Source: Plantactinospora soyae
GTDB lineage: Bacteria; Actinomycetota; Actinomycetes; Mycobacteriales; Micromonosporaceae
NCBI RefSeq assembly: GCF_014874095.1
Contig: NZ_JADBEB010000001.1
Coordinates: forward strand, 2,604,001-2,668,000
DNA: 64,000 nucleotides
Reading direction: 5' to 3'
The position numbers were made by a program, and so were the translations under genes. Within the stretch, counting starts at the first letter, position 1, and each line of letters opens with the position of its first letter. This document shows, piece after piece, positions 32,163 through 40,769 of this stretch. The notes beneath the pieces were generated by a model. It was not told the DNA's origin. It saw nothing but the letters and a program-made list of their open reading frames with translations, and searched no databases.

Positions 32163-32831
32163 ATGAGCGAGCCCCGAACGACCCGCATCCCCACCCCGCT
32201 CTACGCCGTGGCCGGCGCCGGAGACATCGCCTTCCAGCAGCTCCGCCGGCTGCCCGCCGTGGTGAACGGGCTCAGCGACGAGGCCAGCCGGACCGAACTG
32301 CGGGACAAGGCGGCGGCGACCACCGCCGAACTGCGCGAGAAGGCCGTGGCGACCACCGCCGAGCTGCGCGAGAAGGCCGTAGTGACGCTGCGCAACGCCA
32401 ACTCCGGCGCCGCGACCCTGCGGCACCGCGCGGCCAACGGCGAGCTGGACCTCGACCGGCTGCGCGAGGCGACCATCCGGAACGCGGCAGTGGTGGTGGC
32501 CGGCGCCCAGGCAGCCCAGGAGCGGGCCCTCGCCGTCTACGGCGACCTGGTCGCCCGAGGCGAGCGGGTGGTCGGTTCCGGCGTCGTACAGGCCGCCGAC
32601 ACCGTGAACGCCGACATGGAGGCGACCGAGCCGCCGGCGGTGACCGCCACCCCGGCCAGCAGCACCCCGGCCGAGGTCGTCGAGCAGATCAAGGCGCCCG
32701 CCGCCGCGAGCACCGCCGAACCGGCCAGCACCGGCGACGAGCCCACCAAGGCTTCCGCCGTGAAGCGCCGGCCCGCGGTCAAGTCGACCCGGCCGGCCGC
32801 CAAGCGCACCCGGCCGGCAACCGACAAGTAA
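32163..32831 (+). CDS. hbhA: HbhA-like heparin-binding hemagglutinin homologue
   Basis: 222 residues. The N-terminal helix-rich part matches HbhA (PLYAVAGAGDIAFQQLRRLP, then a long coiled coil). It carries a perfect tandem 11-residue repeat ATTAELREKAV (32316-32348 and 32349-32381), a hendecad as seen in lipid-binding helices. The C-terminus is Ala/Pro-rich and basic (VKRRPAVKSTRPAAKRTRPA), shorter than the Lys-Pro tail of mycobacterial HbhA. In mycobacteria the protein acts in lipid-body or cell-surface adhesion; in a soil actinomycete the role is probably polar growth or lipid binding. It sits between the XRE gene and DUF2516, the same order as in M. tuberculosis. Confidence 0.8.
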   Translation: MSEPRTTRIPTPLYAVAGAGDIAFQQLRRLPAVVNGLSDEASRTELRDKAAATTAELREKAVATTAELREKAVVTLRNANSGAATLRHRAANGELDLDRLREATIRNAAVVVAGAQAAQERALAVYGDLVARGERVVGSGVVQAADTVNADMEATEPPAVTATPASSTPAEVVEQIKAPAAASTAEPASTGDEPTKASAVKRRPAVKSTRPAAKRTRPATDK

Positions 32832-32901
32832 GCCCCCGGCCACCCCCGGGTGGGTGCGGCAAGTGGCACGCACCCGGGGTGGCCGACATAAGCTTGCCGC
32901 C

Positions 32902-33216
32902 ATGGCCACTTCCGCGCCGCTCTTCTTCGACGCCGTCCGCTCTGTCATCGACCTGGTGCTGATCGTCTTCGCCCTGGTGATCCAGGGTGTCGCGCTCGTG
33001 CACTGCATCACCCAGCGCTCGGACGCATTCCCCGCGATCGGCACGCTCCCCAAGGGAGCCTGGATCGCCATCCTGGCCGTGTGCCTGGTGCTGACCCTGC
33101 TGCTGCGTGGGCCGATCAGCCTGTTCGCCCTGATCGGGATCGCCGCCGCCCTGATCTACCTGCTCGACGTCCGGGTCGGCCTGCGGGACCTGACCGACGG
33201 CAAAGGCTTCTGGTGA
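32902..33216 (+). CDS. DUF2516 membrane protein (Rv0476-type)
   Basis: 104 residues with three hydrophobic segments (about 12-34, 50-66 and 68-86). The DUF2516 features are LVLIVFALVIQGVALVHCI, FPAIGTLPKGAWIAIL and LDVRVGLRDL. It is the third member of the Rv0474-hbhA-Rv0476 cluster. TAAGCT lies seven bases before the ATG. It overlaps the hydrolase gene by 4 nt (GTGA). Function unknown. Confidence 0.88.
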   Translation: MATSAPLFFDAVRSVIDLVLIVFALVIQGVALVHCITQRSDAFPAIGTLPKGAWIAILAVCLVLTLLLRGPISLFALIGIAAALIYLLDVRVGLRDLTDGKGFW

Positions 33217-34097
33217 GAGATTTCCGCTGGCCTCCGCCACCTGACGGCGGGCCACGGACGTACGGCCCCGGACCGACCGCGCCACGCAGCGGCCGGCCGG
33301 CTCTGCCCGACCCGGAGACCGAACTGGTCACCACCCCGCACGGCGTCCGGCTGGAGCGACTGGTGACCGGCGAGGGCGACGCGGCCACCGTGTTCGCGCA
33401 CGGCCTCGGCACCGGCATCTCCACCACCCGACCCCTGGGCAGCGCGGTCGCCGGTCGCAAGATCTTCTTCCAGTTCCGTGGCCACGGCCGCTCCGACGCG
33501 CCGGACGGCGAATGGAGCTACGCCGACCTCGCCCGGGACCTGCGAGCCATCGCCGACCTGGGCGGCGCCACCCGGGCACTCGGGGTGAGCCTCGGCGCGG
33601 GGGCGCTCTGCCGGGTGCTGTGGGAGAGTCCCGAGCGCTTCGAACGGGTGGTGTTCGTGCTGCCCGCCGTACTCGACGAGCCCCGGCCGGACGTGACGCG
33701 ACGCCGGCTCACCGAACTCCTCGCCGCGATCCGCAGCGGCGACGCCGCCACCGTGGCCGAGGCGGTCGCCGTCGAGGTGCCCCCGGCGGTCCGGAACACC
33801 CCGGCGGGTTGGGCGTACCTGCGCCAGCGGGTCGACCAGTTGACCCGGGACGGCCTCGGCGCCGGGCTGGCCGGCCTGGCCACCCAGGTCGCGGTCCGGC
33901 AGCGGGCGGACCTCGCCGCCGTCACCGCCCCCGCGCTGGTGATCGCCTGTGCCGGCGACGACCTGCATCCGGTCCCGGTCGCCGAGCAGCTCGCCGCCGC
34001 GTTGCCGGCGGCGACCCTGCACGTGTACGACAAACCGGGGCTGCTCTGGTCGAACCGCGCCGACGTACGCGAGCGGATCTCGAACTTCCTCAACTGA
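33213..34097 (+). CDS. Alpha/beta hydrolase-fold protein lacking an obvious catalytic His
   Basis: 294 residues. The oxyanion region VFAHGLGTGI, the HGRS block (FRGHGRSDAP), nucleophile Ser in LGVSLGAG and the acid in IACAGDDLHP are present. The usual C-terminal GH is missing, because the last helix follows DKPGLLWSNR directly. Either the His lies elsewhere (DLHP) or the protein is a non-enzymatic member. The GTG overlaps the DUF2516 stop by 4 nt, with translational coupling likely. Confidence 0.8.
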   Translation: MRDFRWPPPPDGGPRTYGPGPTAPRSGRPALPDPETELVTTPHGVRLERLVTGEGDAATVFAHGLGTGISTTRPLGSAVAGRKIFFQFRGHGRSDAPDGEWSYADLARDLRAIADLGGATRALGVSLGAGALCRVLWESPERFERVVFVLPAVLDEPRPDVTRRRLTELLAAIRSGDAATVAEAVAVEVPPAVRNTPAGWAYLRQRVDQLTRDGLGAGLAGLATQVAVRQRADLAAVTAPALVIACAGDDLHPVPVAEQLAAALPAATLHVYDKPGLLWSNRADVRERISNFLN

Positions 34098-34171
34098 TCC
34101 CGCCCGACCCGGGTCCGGCGGTGGTGCCGCCGTGCCCCCAGCGTCGATGGGTCGGAGTAACCTGGCGCTCC

Positions 34172-34909
34172 ATGGGCGTTTCTCAGCACGGCCGGACCAG
34201 TCGCCTCGACCTCGCCGACCCGACACTGCGGCAGTGGGAGTGCACGGTGCTCGCCGCCGATCCGGAACAGGGGATCGTGCTGGACCGCTCGGCGTTCTAC
34301 CCCGGTGGCGGCGGCCAGCCACCGGACCACGGAGTGCTGCTCTGGCAGGGCGTGCAGACCCGGATCGTCGGCACCCGCAAGGGCGACGACCTCTACCTGA
34401 TCCCGGCCGACGGTGATCCGCTGCCGCCGGTCGGTACGGCGGTCACCGGCGCGGTGGCCGACGATCGGCGCAGCCTGCTGATGCGTACCCACTCCGGTCT
34501 GCACGTGCTCTGCGGCGTGGTGTTCCGGGACTTCGGTGCCCTCGTCACCGGCGGCAACATGGAACCCGGCGAGGCACGGATGGACTTCAACCTGCCGGAG
34601 GTCCCGTCGGACTTCAAAGCCCGGCTGGAGGAACTGGTCAACACCGAGGTGACCGCCGACCGGGCGGTCGCGGTCAAGGTGCTGGCCCGGGACGAGGCGT
34701 TGGCGCTGCCGGACATCATCCGTACCCAGTCCAACCTGATCCCGGCAGACGAGCAGGAGATCCGGATCGTCGACATCGTCGGGCTCGACGTGCAGGCCGA
34801 CGGCGGTACCCACGTCGCCTCGACCGCGCAGATCGGCAAGGTGCAGGTGGTCAAGGTGGAGAGCAAGGGTCGGGCCAACCGCCGGGTACGCGTCCGGCTG
34901 GTCAACTGA
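34172..34909 (+). CDS. Alanyl-tRNA editing protein (AlaX-type deacylase)
   Basis: 245 residues with both zinc half-sites of the AlaRS editing domain: HSGLH (HxxxH, about 110) and DGGTHV near 210. Other family blocks are FYPGGGGQPPDHG and NLPEVP. In many members the second half-site is CGGTH; here Asp precedes GGTH, a variant I have also seen in AlaX. Role: hydrolyses Ser- or Gly-mischarged tRNA(Ala) in trans. TAACCT precedes the ATG by eight bases. It stands alone after the hbhA cluster. Confidence 0.88.
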   Translation: MGVSQHGRTSRLDLADPTLRQWECTVLAADPEQGIVLDRSAFYPGGGGQPPDHGVLLWQGVQTRIVGTRKGDDLYLIPADGDPLPPVGTAVTGAVADDRRSLLMRTHSGLHVLCGVVFRDFGALVTGGNMEPGEARMDFNLPEVPSDFKARLEELVNTEVTADRAVAVKVLARDEALALPDIIRTQSNLIPADEQEIRIVDIVGLDVQADGGTHVASTAQIGKVQVVKVESKGRANRRVRVRLVN

Positions 34910-35021
34910 CCGCGTAGAGCACCGCCGTCCCCCCAACTGAGACGCCCGCCACGTACGCGATCGGATGTCGACCGGTGAATCCGGACGTCGGCTGTCAGAA
35001 TTCGTTGGCAGGGTCGGCGGT

Positions 35022-35939
35022 ATGACGACAGCACAACTGACCGGAAAGATCGCACTCGTCGCCGGGGCCACCCGGGGCGCCGGCCGACAGATCGCCGTCC
35101 AACTCGGCGCCGCCGGAGCGACCGTGTACGCCACCGGACGCAGCACCCGCAAACAGCGCTCGGAGATGGACCGGCCGGAGACGATCGAGGAGACCGCCGA
35201 ACTGGTCACCGCGGCCGGCGGGGTCGGAATCGCGGTGCAGGTCGACCACCTGGTGCCGGAGCAGGTCCGGGCCCTCGTCGAGCGGATCGACCGGGAGCAG
35301 GGGCGGCTCGACGTACTGGTCAACGACGTGTGGGGGGCCGACCCGTTCATCGGGTGGTACAAGCCGGTCTGGGAGCAGTCGCTGGACGACGGTTTCCGTA
35401 CGCTCCGGCTGGCCGTCGACACCCACATCATCACCAGCCACTTCGCGATGCCACTGCTGATCCGCAACCCGGGCGGCCTGGTCGTCGAGATGGGTGACGG
35501 CACCCGGGAGTACAACGAGACCAACTACCGGCTCTCGGCCTTCTACGACATCGCCAAGACGGCGGTGAACCGGCTGGCATTCGTCTGGGCGCACGAACTG
35601 CGCGACCACGGCGGTACGGCGGTGGTCCTCACCCCGGGCTGGCTGCGCTCCGAGTTCATGCTCGACGAGTTCGGCGTCACCGAGGAGAACTGGCGGGACG
35701 CGGCGGAGAAGGAACCGCACTTCGTCGTCTCGGAGAGCCCCGCGTACGTCGGCCGGGCGGTCGCGGCACTGGCCGCCGACCCGGACAAGGCCCGCTGGTC
35801 CGGCCAGTCCCTCTCCAGCGGTCAACTCGCCCAGGTGTACGGCTTCACCGACCTCGACGGCAGCCAGCCGGACGCCTGGCGGTACATGGCGGAGGTACAG
35901 GCCACCGGCAAGCCCGCCGACGCCACCGGCTACCGGTAG
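35022..35939 (+). CDS. SDR-family oxidoreductase
   Basis: 305 residues. The Rossmann motif GATRGAGR (about 15), catalytic Tyr and Lys in FYDIAKTAV and a long C-terminal extension with FTDLDGSQPDAWRY are present. A VNDVWG block replaces the usual NNAG. This pattern occurs in SDRs annotated as putative short-chain dehydrogenases with unknown substrates. The ATG at 35022 follows a weak GGCAGGG. It ends in dyad repeat C, convergent with a WYL regulator. Confidence 0.85.
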   Translation: MTTAQLTGKIALVAGATRGAGRQIAVQLGAAGATVYATGRSTRKQRSEMDRPETIEETAELVTAAGGVGIAVQVDHLVPEQVRALVERIDREQGRLDVLVNDVWGADPFIGWYKPVWEQSLDDGFRTLRLAVDTHIITSHFAMPLLIRNPGGLVVEMGDGTREYNETNYRLSAFYDIAKTAVNRLAFVWAHELRDHGGTAVVLTPGWLRSEFMLDEFGVTEENWRDAAEKEPHFVVSESPAYVGRAVAALAADPDKARWSGQSLSSGQLAQVYGFTDLDGSQPDAWRYMAEVQATGKPADATGYR

Positions 35940-35943
35940 AGAT

Positions 35944-36003
35944 GCAAGGAAGGGCCCCTTCCTATCGTTTTCTGTAGAAGAAGGGGCCCTTCCTAACACC
36001 TCA
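35944..36003 (+). repeat. GGGGCCC dyad repeat, copy C
   Basis: It has the same orientation as copy A, loop TATCGTTTTCTGTAGA, between convergent genes. The right end overlaps the stop codon of the WYL regulator (TCA at 36001). Confidence 0.85.
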
Positions 36004-36969
36004 GTGGGCGTACAGCTCGGCGAGGCGGTGTGCTGCCGTCGCCAGGCGGGCCCGGAGCTGCGGTGGTGCGAGTACCTCCACCTCGGGGCCGAGACTGAGC
36101 AGTTGGCCGTACGCGACGTCGGGCGACTCGACGGGCAGCCGGATGACCACCCAGCCCCGCTCGTCGGGTTCGCCGGCGTTCGCCTCGGCCTCCCGGACGG
36201 CGGGCGCCTCGGCGACGTACCGCAGGGCGTGCCGGCCGGCCGGACTGAGTCGTACCGTGATCTCGTCGCCGAGGATCTCCCGGACGAACCGTTCGGCCTG
36301 GTCGGCCCAGTAGCCGGCAAGGTCGAACGACTCGTCGCGGCTGAACGTGGCGTCCGCCTCCTCGACCCCGACGATCCGGTCGACCCGGTAGGTGCGATGG
36401 TTCGCGCCGACGCGGGCGACCAGGTACCACCCGCCACCCTTGAGCACCAGCCCGTACGGCTCGACGGTCCGGCTCACCTCCCGGTCCCGCCTGCGGTAGC
36501 GCAGGTTCACCGTCCGGTCCTGCCACACCGCCTGGGCCAGTTCGGTCAGCCAGACCGGTGGATCCGCCTCCCGGAACCAGCCCGGTACGTCGAGATGGAA
36601 CCGCCGCTCCACTCGGGTCGAGGCGTCCCGTAATCCGCTCGGCAGCGCGGCGAGCACCTTCAACCGGGCGGTCGCCACCACCTCGGCCAGGCCCATCTCG
36701 CCGGCCGGGCCGGGCAGGCCGGACAGGAAGAGCGCGTCGGCCTCGTCCCGGCTCAGCCCGGTCAGCCGGGTCCGGTACCCGCCGACCAGCCGGTAGCCGC
36801 CGGCCCGGCCCCGATCGGCGTAGACGGGGATGCCGGCGGCACCGAGCGCCAACACGTCCCGGTAGATCGTCCGCTCCGAGACCTCCAGCTCGCGGGCCAG
36901 TTCGGCACCGGTCATCGACTCCCGGTTCTGTAGCAGCAGGATCAGGGAGATCAGCCGGGCGGCGCGCAT
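36001..36969 (-). CDS. WYL-domain transcriptional regulator
   Basis: 322 residues. HTH_11 domain spans about 3-55 (MTGAELARELEVSERTIYRD, ADRGRAGGYRLVGGY). A WYL domain spans about 140-215 (VEPYGLVLKGGGWYLVARV, then YRVDRIVGVEE), and a WCX-type C-terminal extension follows. WYL proteins sense ligands or nucleic acids in the cytoplasm. The ATG at 36969 is preferred because the longer frame upstream is a low-complexity extension. Convergent with the SDR gene. Its target is unknown. Confidence 0.88.
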   Translation of the reverse strand: MRAARLISLILLLQNRESMTGAELARELEVSERTIYRDVLALGAAGIPVYADRGRAGGYRLVGGYRTRLTGLSRDEADALFLSGLPGPAGEMGLAEVVATARLKVLAALPSGLRDASTRVERRFHLDVPGWFREADPPVWLTELAQAVWQDRTVNLRYRRRDREVSRTVEPYGLVLKGGGWYLVARVGANHRTYRVDRIVGVEEADATFSRDESFDLAGYWADQAERFVREILGDEITVRLSPAGRHALRYVAEAPAVREAEANAGEPDERGWVVIRLPVESPDVAYGQLLSLGPEVEVLAPPQLRARLATAAHRLAELYAH

Positions 36970-37078
36970 CCTCCCATCCTGCCCGGCAGCGGATCCGCGT
37001 CGTCGCCCCGCACCCGACCGACCGGATGTCGCGCCGTCGTCATGCCGGGTGCCGCGCTCCCCGATAGGCTTCCCGGTC

Positions 37079-38134
37079 GTGCACACCCCCACGGTCAACG
37101 CACCGGCCGCCGGCCGGGTCGGTACGTTCCTGTCCGGGTTCGGCTCCGGCGTCGGGCTGCTGTTCAAGGGGCTCGGGATCTACGCCCGCAATCCCCGCCT
37201 GGTGCTGCTCGGCATCATCCCCGGCCTGATCACCGGCGTGTTCTACCTGGCCGCCTTCGGCACCCTGATCTACTTCGTCTCCGATCTCGCCGAGCTGATC
37301 ACCCCGTTCGCCGACGACTGGGCCGGCTGGGCCCGTGACGTCGTACGGCTGATCGCCGGGCTCGCCTTCCTGGGCCTGGGCGGCCTGCTCGGGGTACTCA
37401 CCTTCACCGCGATCACGTTGTTCGTCGGCGACCCGTTCTACGAGCAGATCTCCGAACGGGTGGAGGCGCGGTACGGCGGGGTGCCGGACGAGATCGAGGT
37501 GCCCTGGTGGCGCTCGCTGCGGCGTAGCCTCGTCGACTCGGCACGGCTGCTCGTCCGGTCGGTGCTGATCGGCATTCCGCTGTTCGTCGCCGGGTTCATC
37601 CCGATCATCGGCCAGTTCGTCGTACCGGTCGTCGTCGCGCTGGTCGCCGGCTGGTTTCTCGCGGTGGAACTGGTCGGTGTCCCGTTCTACCGGCGCGGCC
37701 TGCGGCTGCCGGACCGTCGCCGGGTGCTCCGGGCGAACCGCCCGATCGCGCTGGGCTTCGGCGTCGCCGTCTTCCTCTGCTTCCTGATCCCGCTCGGCGC
37801 GGTGCTGTTGATGCCGGCGGCGGTCGCCGGTGCCGCCCTGCTCGCCCGCCGCACGCTCAACCAGCCCACCACCACCCAGCCCAGCACCGGCGGCGCCCAG
37901 CCGGTCGACCCGGCCCGGCCCAGCCCGGCCGCCCAGCCGATCGAGGCCGCCCAGAGCAGCACCGCCGCCCAGTCGATCGACTCGATCCAGCCGGTCGACC
38001 CCGCCCGGCCCGCCAGCGCCGCCCCCTCGATCGACCCGACTCAGTCGATCGACCCGGCCCAGCCCATCGAGGCCGCCCGATCGGGCGAGTCGGGCCGGCG
38101 GGTGGAGCCGGGGAAGCGGGCCGGCGAGGAATGA
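37079..38134 (+). CDS. EI24/CysZ-like membrane protein with Gln/Pro-rich tail
   Basis: 351 residues. The EI24 domain (about 15-260) has several hydrophobic stretches (YARNPRLVLLGIIPGLITG, VLLMPAAVAGAALLARR) and the pattern GDPFYEQISERVE. The C-terminal ~85 residues are a low-complexity tail of AQPIEAA/PSIDPTQSID repeats. Family members include CysZ, a sulfate uptake protein. The GTG at 37079 is chosen because TAGGCT lies eight bases upstream. It overlaps the macrodomain gene by 4 nt (ATGA). Confidence 0.85.
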   Translation: MHTPTVNAPAAGRVGTFLSGFGSGVGLLFKGLGIYARNPRLVLLGIIPGLITGVFYLAAFGTLIYFVSDLAELITPFADDWAGWARDVVRLIAGLAFLGLGGLLGVLTFTAITLFVGDPFYEQISERVEARYGGVPDEIEVPWWRSLRRSLVDSARLLVRSVLIGIPLFVAGFIPIIGQFVVPVVVALVAGWFLAVELVGVPFYRRGLRLPDRRRVLRANRPIALGFGVAVFLCFLIPLGAVLLMPAAVAGAALLARRTLNQPTTTQPSTGGAQPVDPARPSPAAQPIEAAQSSTAAQSIDSIQPVDPARPASAAPSIDPTQSIDPAQPIEAARSGESGRRVEPGKRAGEE

Positions 38135-38718
38135 TGGAGATCGAACTGGTCCAGGGTGACATCACCGCGGTCCGGGTGGACGCCATCGTCAACGCCGCCA
38201 ACTCGTCACTGCTCGGTGGGGGCGGCGTCGACGGCGCGATCCACCGCCGGGGTGGGTCGGCGATCCTGGCCGAGTGCCGGGCGTTGCGCGCGTCCCGGTA
38301 CGGGCGGGGGCTGCCGACCGGGCAGGCGGTGGCGACCACCGCCGGGAACCTGCCGGCGAGCTGGGTGGTGCACACCGTCGGGCCGGTCTGGTCGGCGTCG
38401 GAGGACCGGTCGTCGCTGCTGCGCGACTGCTACGCCAACAGCCTGCGGGTCGCCGACGAGCTGGGGGCCACCTCGGTGGCCTTCCCGCTGATCTCCGCCG
38501 GCATCTACCGTTGGCCGGTCGAGGACGCGGTCCGGCAGGCGTTGGCCGTGCTCACGGCCGCGCGCCCGACCACGGTCACCCGTGCGCGGCTGGTGCTCTT
38601 CGACGCCACCACCCACGCGACCGCCGTCGGGGTACGCGAGCGGCTCCGCGACGACCGTCCGACAATCGGCGACGGGGAATCCGACGGGGAATCCGACGGC
38701 TCAGGCCGACCGGCGTAG
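38131..38718 (+). CDS. Macrodomain protein (O-acetyl-ADP-ribose deacetylase type)
   Basis: 195 residues. The macrodomain contains VDAIVNAANSSLLGGGGVDG (adenine/ribose-binding loop), HTVGPVW and AFPLISAGIYRWPV. Family knowledge: removes ADP-ribose or deacetylates O-acetyl-ADP-ribose; YmdB-like. The C-terminal ~15 residues are an acidic Gly/Asp/Glu repeat (GESDGESDG). It overlaps the end of the convergent LacI gene by 18 nt. Translational coupling with EI24 is likely. Confidence 0.9.
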   Translation: MMEIELVQGDITAVRVDAIVNAANSSLLGGGGVDGAIHRRGGSAILAECRALRASRYGRGLPTGQAVATTAGNLPASWVVHTVGPVWSASEDRSSLLRDCYANSLRVADELGATSVAFPLISAGIYRWPVEDAVRQALAVLTAARPTTVTRARLVLFDATTHATAVGVRERLRDDRPTIGDGESDGESDGSGRPA

Positions 38719-39717
38719 CACGAGTTCGGTGGGGAGTACGACCACCGGTTCGATCCGCTCCCCGGCAGCCAGCCGGAGCAGTTGGCGGGTCATCGTCCGG
38801 CCGAGCTCCTGGATCGGCTGCCGGACGGTGCTCAGCGGCGGATCCGTGTAGCCGGCCAGTTCGATGTCGTCGAAGCCGATCACGGCCACGTCGTCGGGCA
38901 CCCGGCGGCCGGCCTCCCGCAGCGTACGCAACGCGCCGTGCGCCATCAGGTCGGAGGCGACGAAGACCGCGTCCAGGGTCGGGTCCTTGTCGAGGAGTTC
39001 GCGCATCGCGACCGCTCCCGACTCGCGGGTGAAGTCGCCCAGCGCGACGATCTGCTCGCGTCCGGCCTCCCGCAGTTCGGCCCGGTAGCCGGTCAGCCGC
39101 TCGATTCCGGCCACCATGTCCGGCGGCCCGGCGATGGTGGCGATCCGTTGCCGGCCGGAGTCGAGCAGGTGCCGGACCGCTCGGCGTACGCCGCCGATGT
39201 GGTTGACGTCGACGTAGGCGACCGGAGCGGACGCCTCGCCGAGCGGGCGACCGCCGCAGACCACCGGCAGCCCGGTCCGGGCGAGTACGCCGGGCAGCGG
39301 GTCCACGCCGTGCAGGGAGGCGAAGAGTACGCCGTCGACGTGCCCACCCATCGCGTAGCGCTCGACCCGTTCGTGGCTGGCCGCCGACTCGGCCAGGGTC
39401 AGCACGAGTTGCTTGCCGGCGGCCTCCAGCTCCCGGCTGACCCCGAGGATGATGTGGGGGAAGACCTGGTCGTCGGAGAAGACCCGGGTGGACGCCTCCG
39501 GCAGGATCAGCGCGATCGAGTCGGTCTGCTGGGTGACCAGGCTGCGCGCGGCCAGGTTGGGCACGTACCCCAGTTCCTGGACCGCCCGACGGACGGCCTG
39601 CTGGATCGGCTCGGCGACCGTCGTCGAGCCGTTCACCACCCGGGACACGGTGGCCCGGGACACTCCGGCCCGTTGGGCTACCGCCTCCAGCGTGGGCCGC
39701 GCGCGGGCCACCGCCAT
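38701..39717 (-). CDS. LacI-family transcriptional repressor
   Basis: 338 residues. The N-terminal LacI HTH (LEAVAQRAGVSRATVSRVVN) and hinge (VPNLAARSLVTQQ) lead into a periplasmic-binding-protein-like sugar-binding domain (VFSDDQVFPHIILGVS, VIGFDDIELAGYTDPPLSTV). The ligand is probably a sugar, but no sugar transport genes are near. The ATG at 39717 has GAGGAG five bases upstream. The end of the gene overlaps the macrodomain gene in the opposite direction. Confidence 0.92.
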   Translation of the reverse strand: MAVARARPTLEAVAQRAGVSRATVSRVVNGSTTVAEPIQQAVRRAVQELGYVPNLAARSLVTQQTDSIALILPEASTRVFSDDQVFPHIILGVSRELEAAGKQLVLTLAESAASHERVERYAMGGHVDGVLFASLHGVDPLPGVLARTGLPVVCGGRPLGEASAPVAYVDVNHIGGVRRAVRHLLDSGRQRIATIAGPPDMVAGIERLTGYRAELREAGREQIVALGDFTRESGAVAMRELLDKDPTLDAVFVASDLMAHGALRTLREAGRRVPDDVAVIGFDDIELAGYTDPPLSTVRQPIQELGRTMTRQLLRLAAGERIEPVVVLPTELVLRRSA

Positions 39718-39742
39718 CTCCGCTCCTCAGCTACTTTGCCGA

Positions 39743-39766
39743 GAAATCGTTTCACGTGGTCGTGAA
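39743..39766. promoter_or_regulatory. Candidate LacI operator(s) upstream of the repressor gene
   Basis: GAAATCGTTTC (39743-39753) and the perfect inverted repeat TTCACG-TGGT-CGTGAA (39751-39766) overlap, 26-49 bp upstream of the lacI start. Either could be an autoregulatory site. The first has the central CG common in LacI-family operators. Confidence 0.5.
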
Positions 39767-39804
39767 GGTCAACAACCCGTCGTACGGCTCTCGGGCGAAT
39801 CGGC

Positions 39805-40569
39805 TCATCTGCCGGCGCGCAGCCCTTCCAGCAGCTGGGCCTCGCCGGCCACGTCCAGGGCGTCGAAGCCGAGCCGGCCCCAGAGTGCCAGCAGCAGGTC
39901 GCTGGCCGTACCCGAGATGTGGGCCCGGGCATGGTGGTCGTCGCTGTCCAGGATGGTGTCGGTGTCCAGCAGCGCGACCCCTTCACCACGCAGGCGCAGG
40001 AACCATTCCTGGCCGGCGTCCACCGCGACCAGTTGGACCACGCCGTGCCACGGCTGGTCGGAGGCGCGTCGGCCGGCCGGCAGCCAGGTGTCCAGCACCT
40101 CGCTGATGCCGTCGGCCGCGAGCTTGGCCTCGACCGGTTCACCGGCGGCGATCGCCATCTGGGCGTCCCAGCGGTGCACCACCGTCTCGTGTGCGATCCG
40201 GCGGTGCCAGAACCCGGCCTTCTTCGGCTGGGGCGCCCAGTTCCAGGCCGGCGTCTCCGGGTCGAGCCGGTCCAGCACGGCCATCAGCTGGTCGAACTCC
40301 CAGCGCCACCATTCGATGACCGCCGGGCCGGTCGGCACGTCGTCGGGTACGACCCGTGGGGCCGGGGTCTGTACGGCCCCCACCTCGACCACGCTCCGGA
40401 CCCACTGGTAGCACGAGCCGAGGTGGTGCACCAGATCGGTCATGGTCCACTCGGGACAGGACGGCACCCGGATGTCGAGTGGGGCTTCGGCGATCGTGGC
40501 GCCGAAGGTCGGACCCTCGGCGCGCAGTGCCCCGATCCAGAAGTCCTTGGTGCCGTGCAGTCTGCTCAT
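39805..40569 (-). CDS. Maleylpyruvate-isomerase family mycothiol-dependent enzyme
   Basis: 254 residues with the MDMPI/DinB-like four-helix metal-binding domain: His in DLVHHLGSCYQW and the pair IAHETVVHRWDAQ (Glu and His). A C-terminal MDMPI_C domain with TASDLLLALWGRL follows. Members use mycothiol as cofactor in isomerisation or thiol transfer. The ATG at 40569 has GGGAGG six bases upstream; the 10-residue longer form is less likely. Same strand as lacI but separated by 87 bp. Confidence 0.85.
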   Translation of the reverse strand: MSRLHGTKDFWIGALRAEGPTFGATIAEAPLDIRVPSCPEWTMTDLVHHLGSCYQWVRSVVEVGAVQTPAPRVVPDDVPTGPAVIEWWRWEFDQLMAVLDRLDPETPAWNWAPQPKKAGFWHRRIAHETVVHRWDAQMAIAAGEPVEAKLAADGISEVLDTWLPAGRRASDQPWHGVVQLVAVDAGQEWFLRLRGEGVALLDTDTILDSDDHHARAHISGTASDLLLALWGRLGFDALDVAGEAQLLEGLRAGR

Positions 40570-40769
40570 GACGATCCTCCCGTGCGACCGGGCCGCCACC
40601 GGCCGGGCTGGCTTCCAGCCTAGGGCGAATGCGGGGCGAGACGTTAATGGTGGCCGAGGACGCCACCGACTCCACCGATCCGGGGGTGGCTGGTCGGCTG
40701 ATCGACACCGTGTGCCGAGGCGTACTCAAGGGGGCGACGGGTGCCGACATCCATGCTATAACAGGTACC

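Noticed and set aside
34995-36437. Minus-strand frame of 480 codons
   Set aside because: It overlaps the SDR gene antisense and part of the WYL gene in another frame, without motifs.
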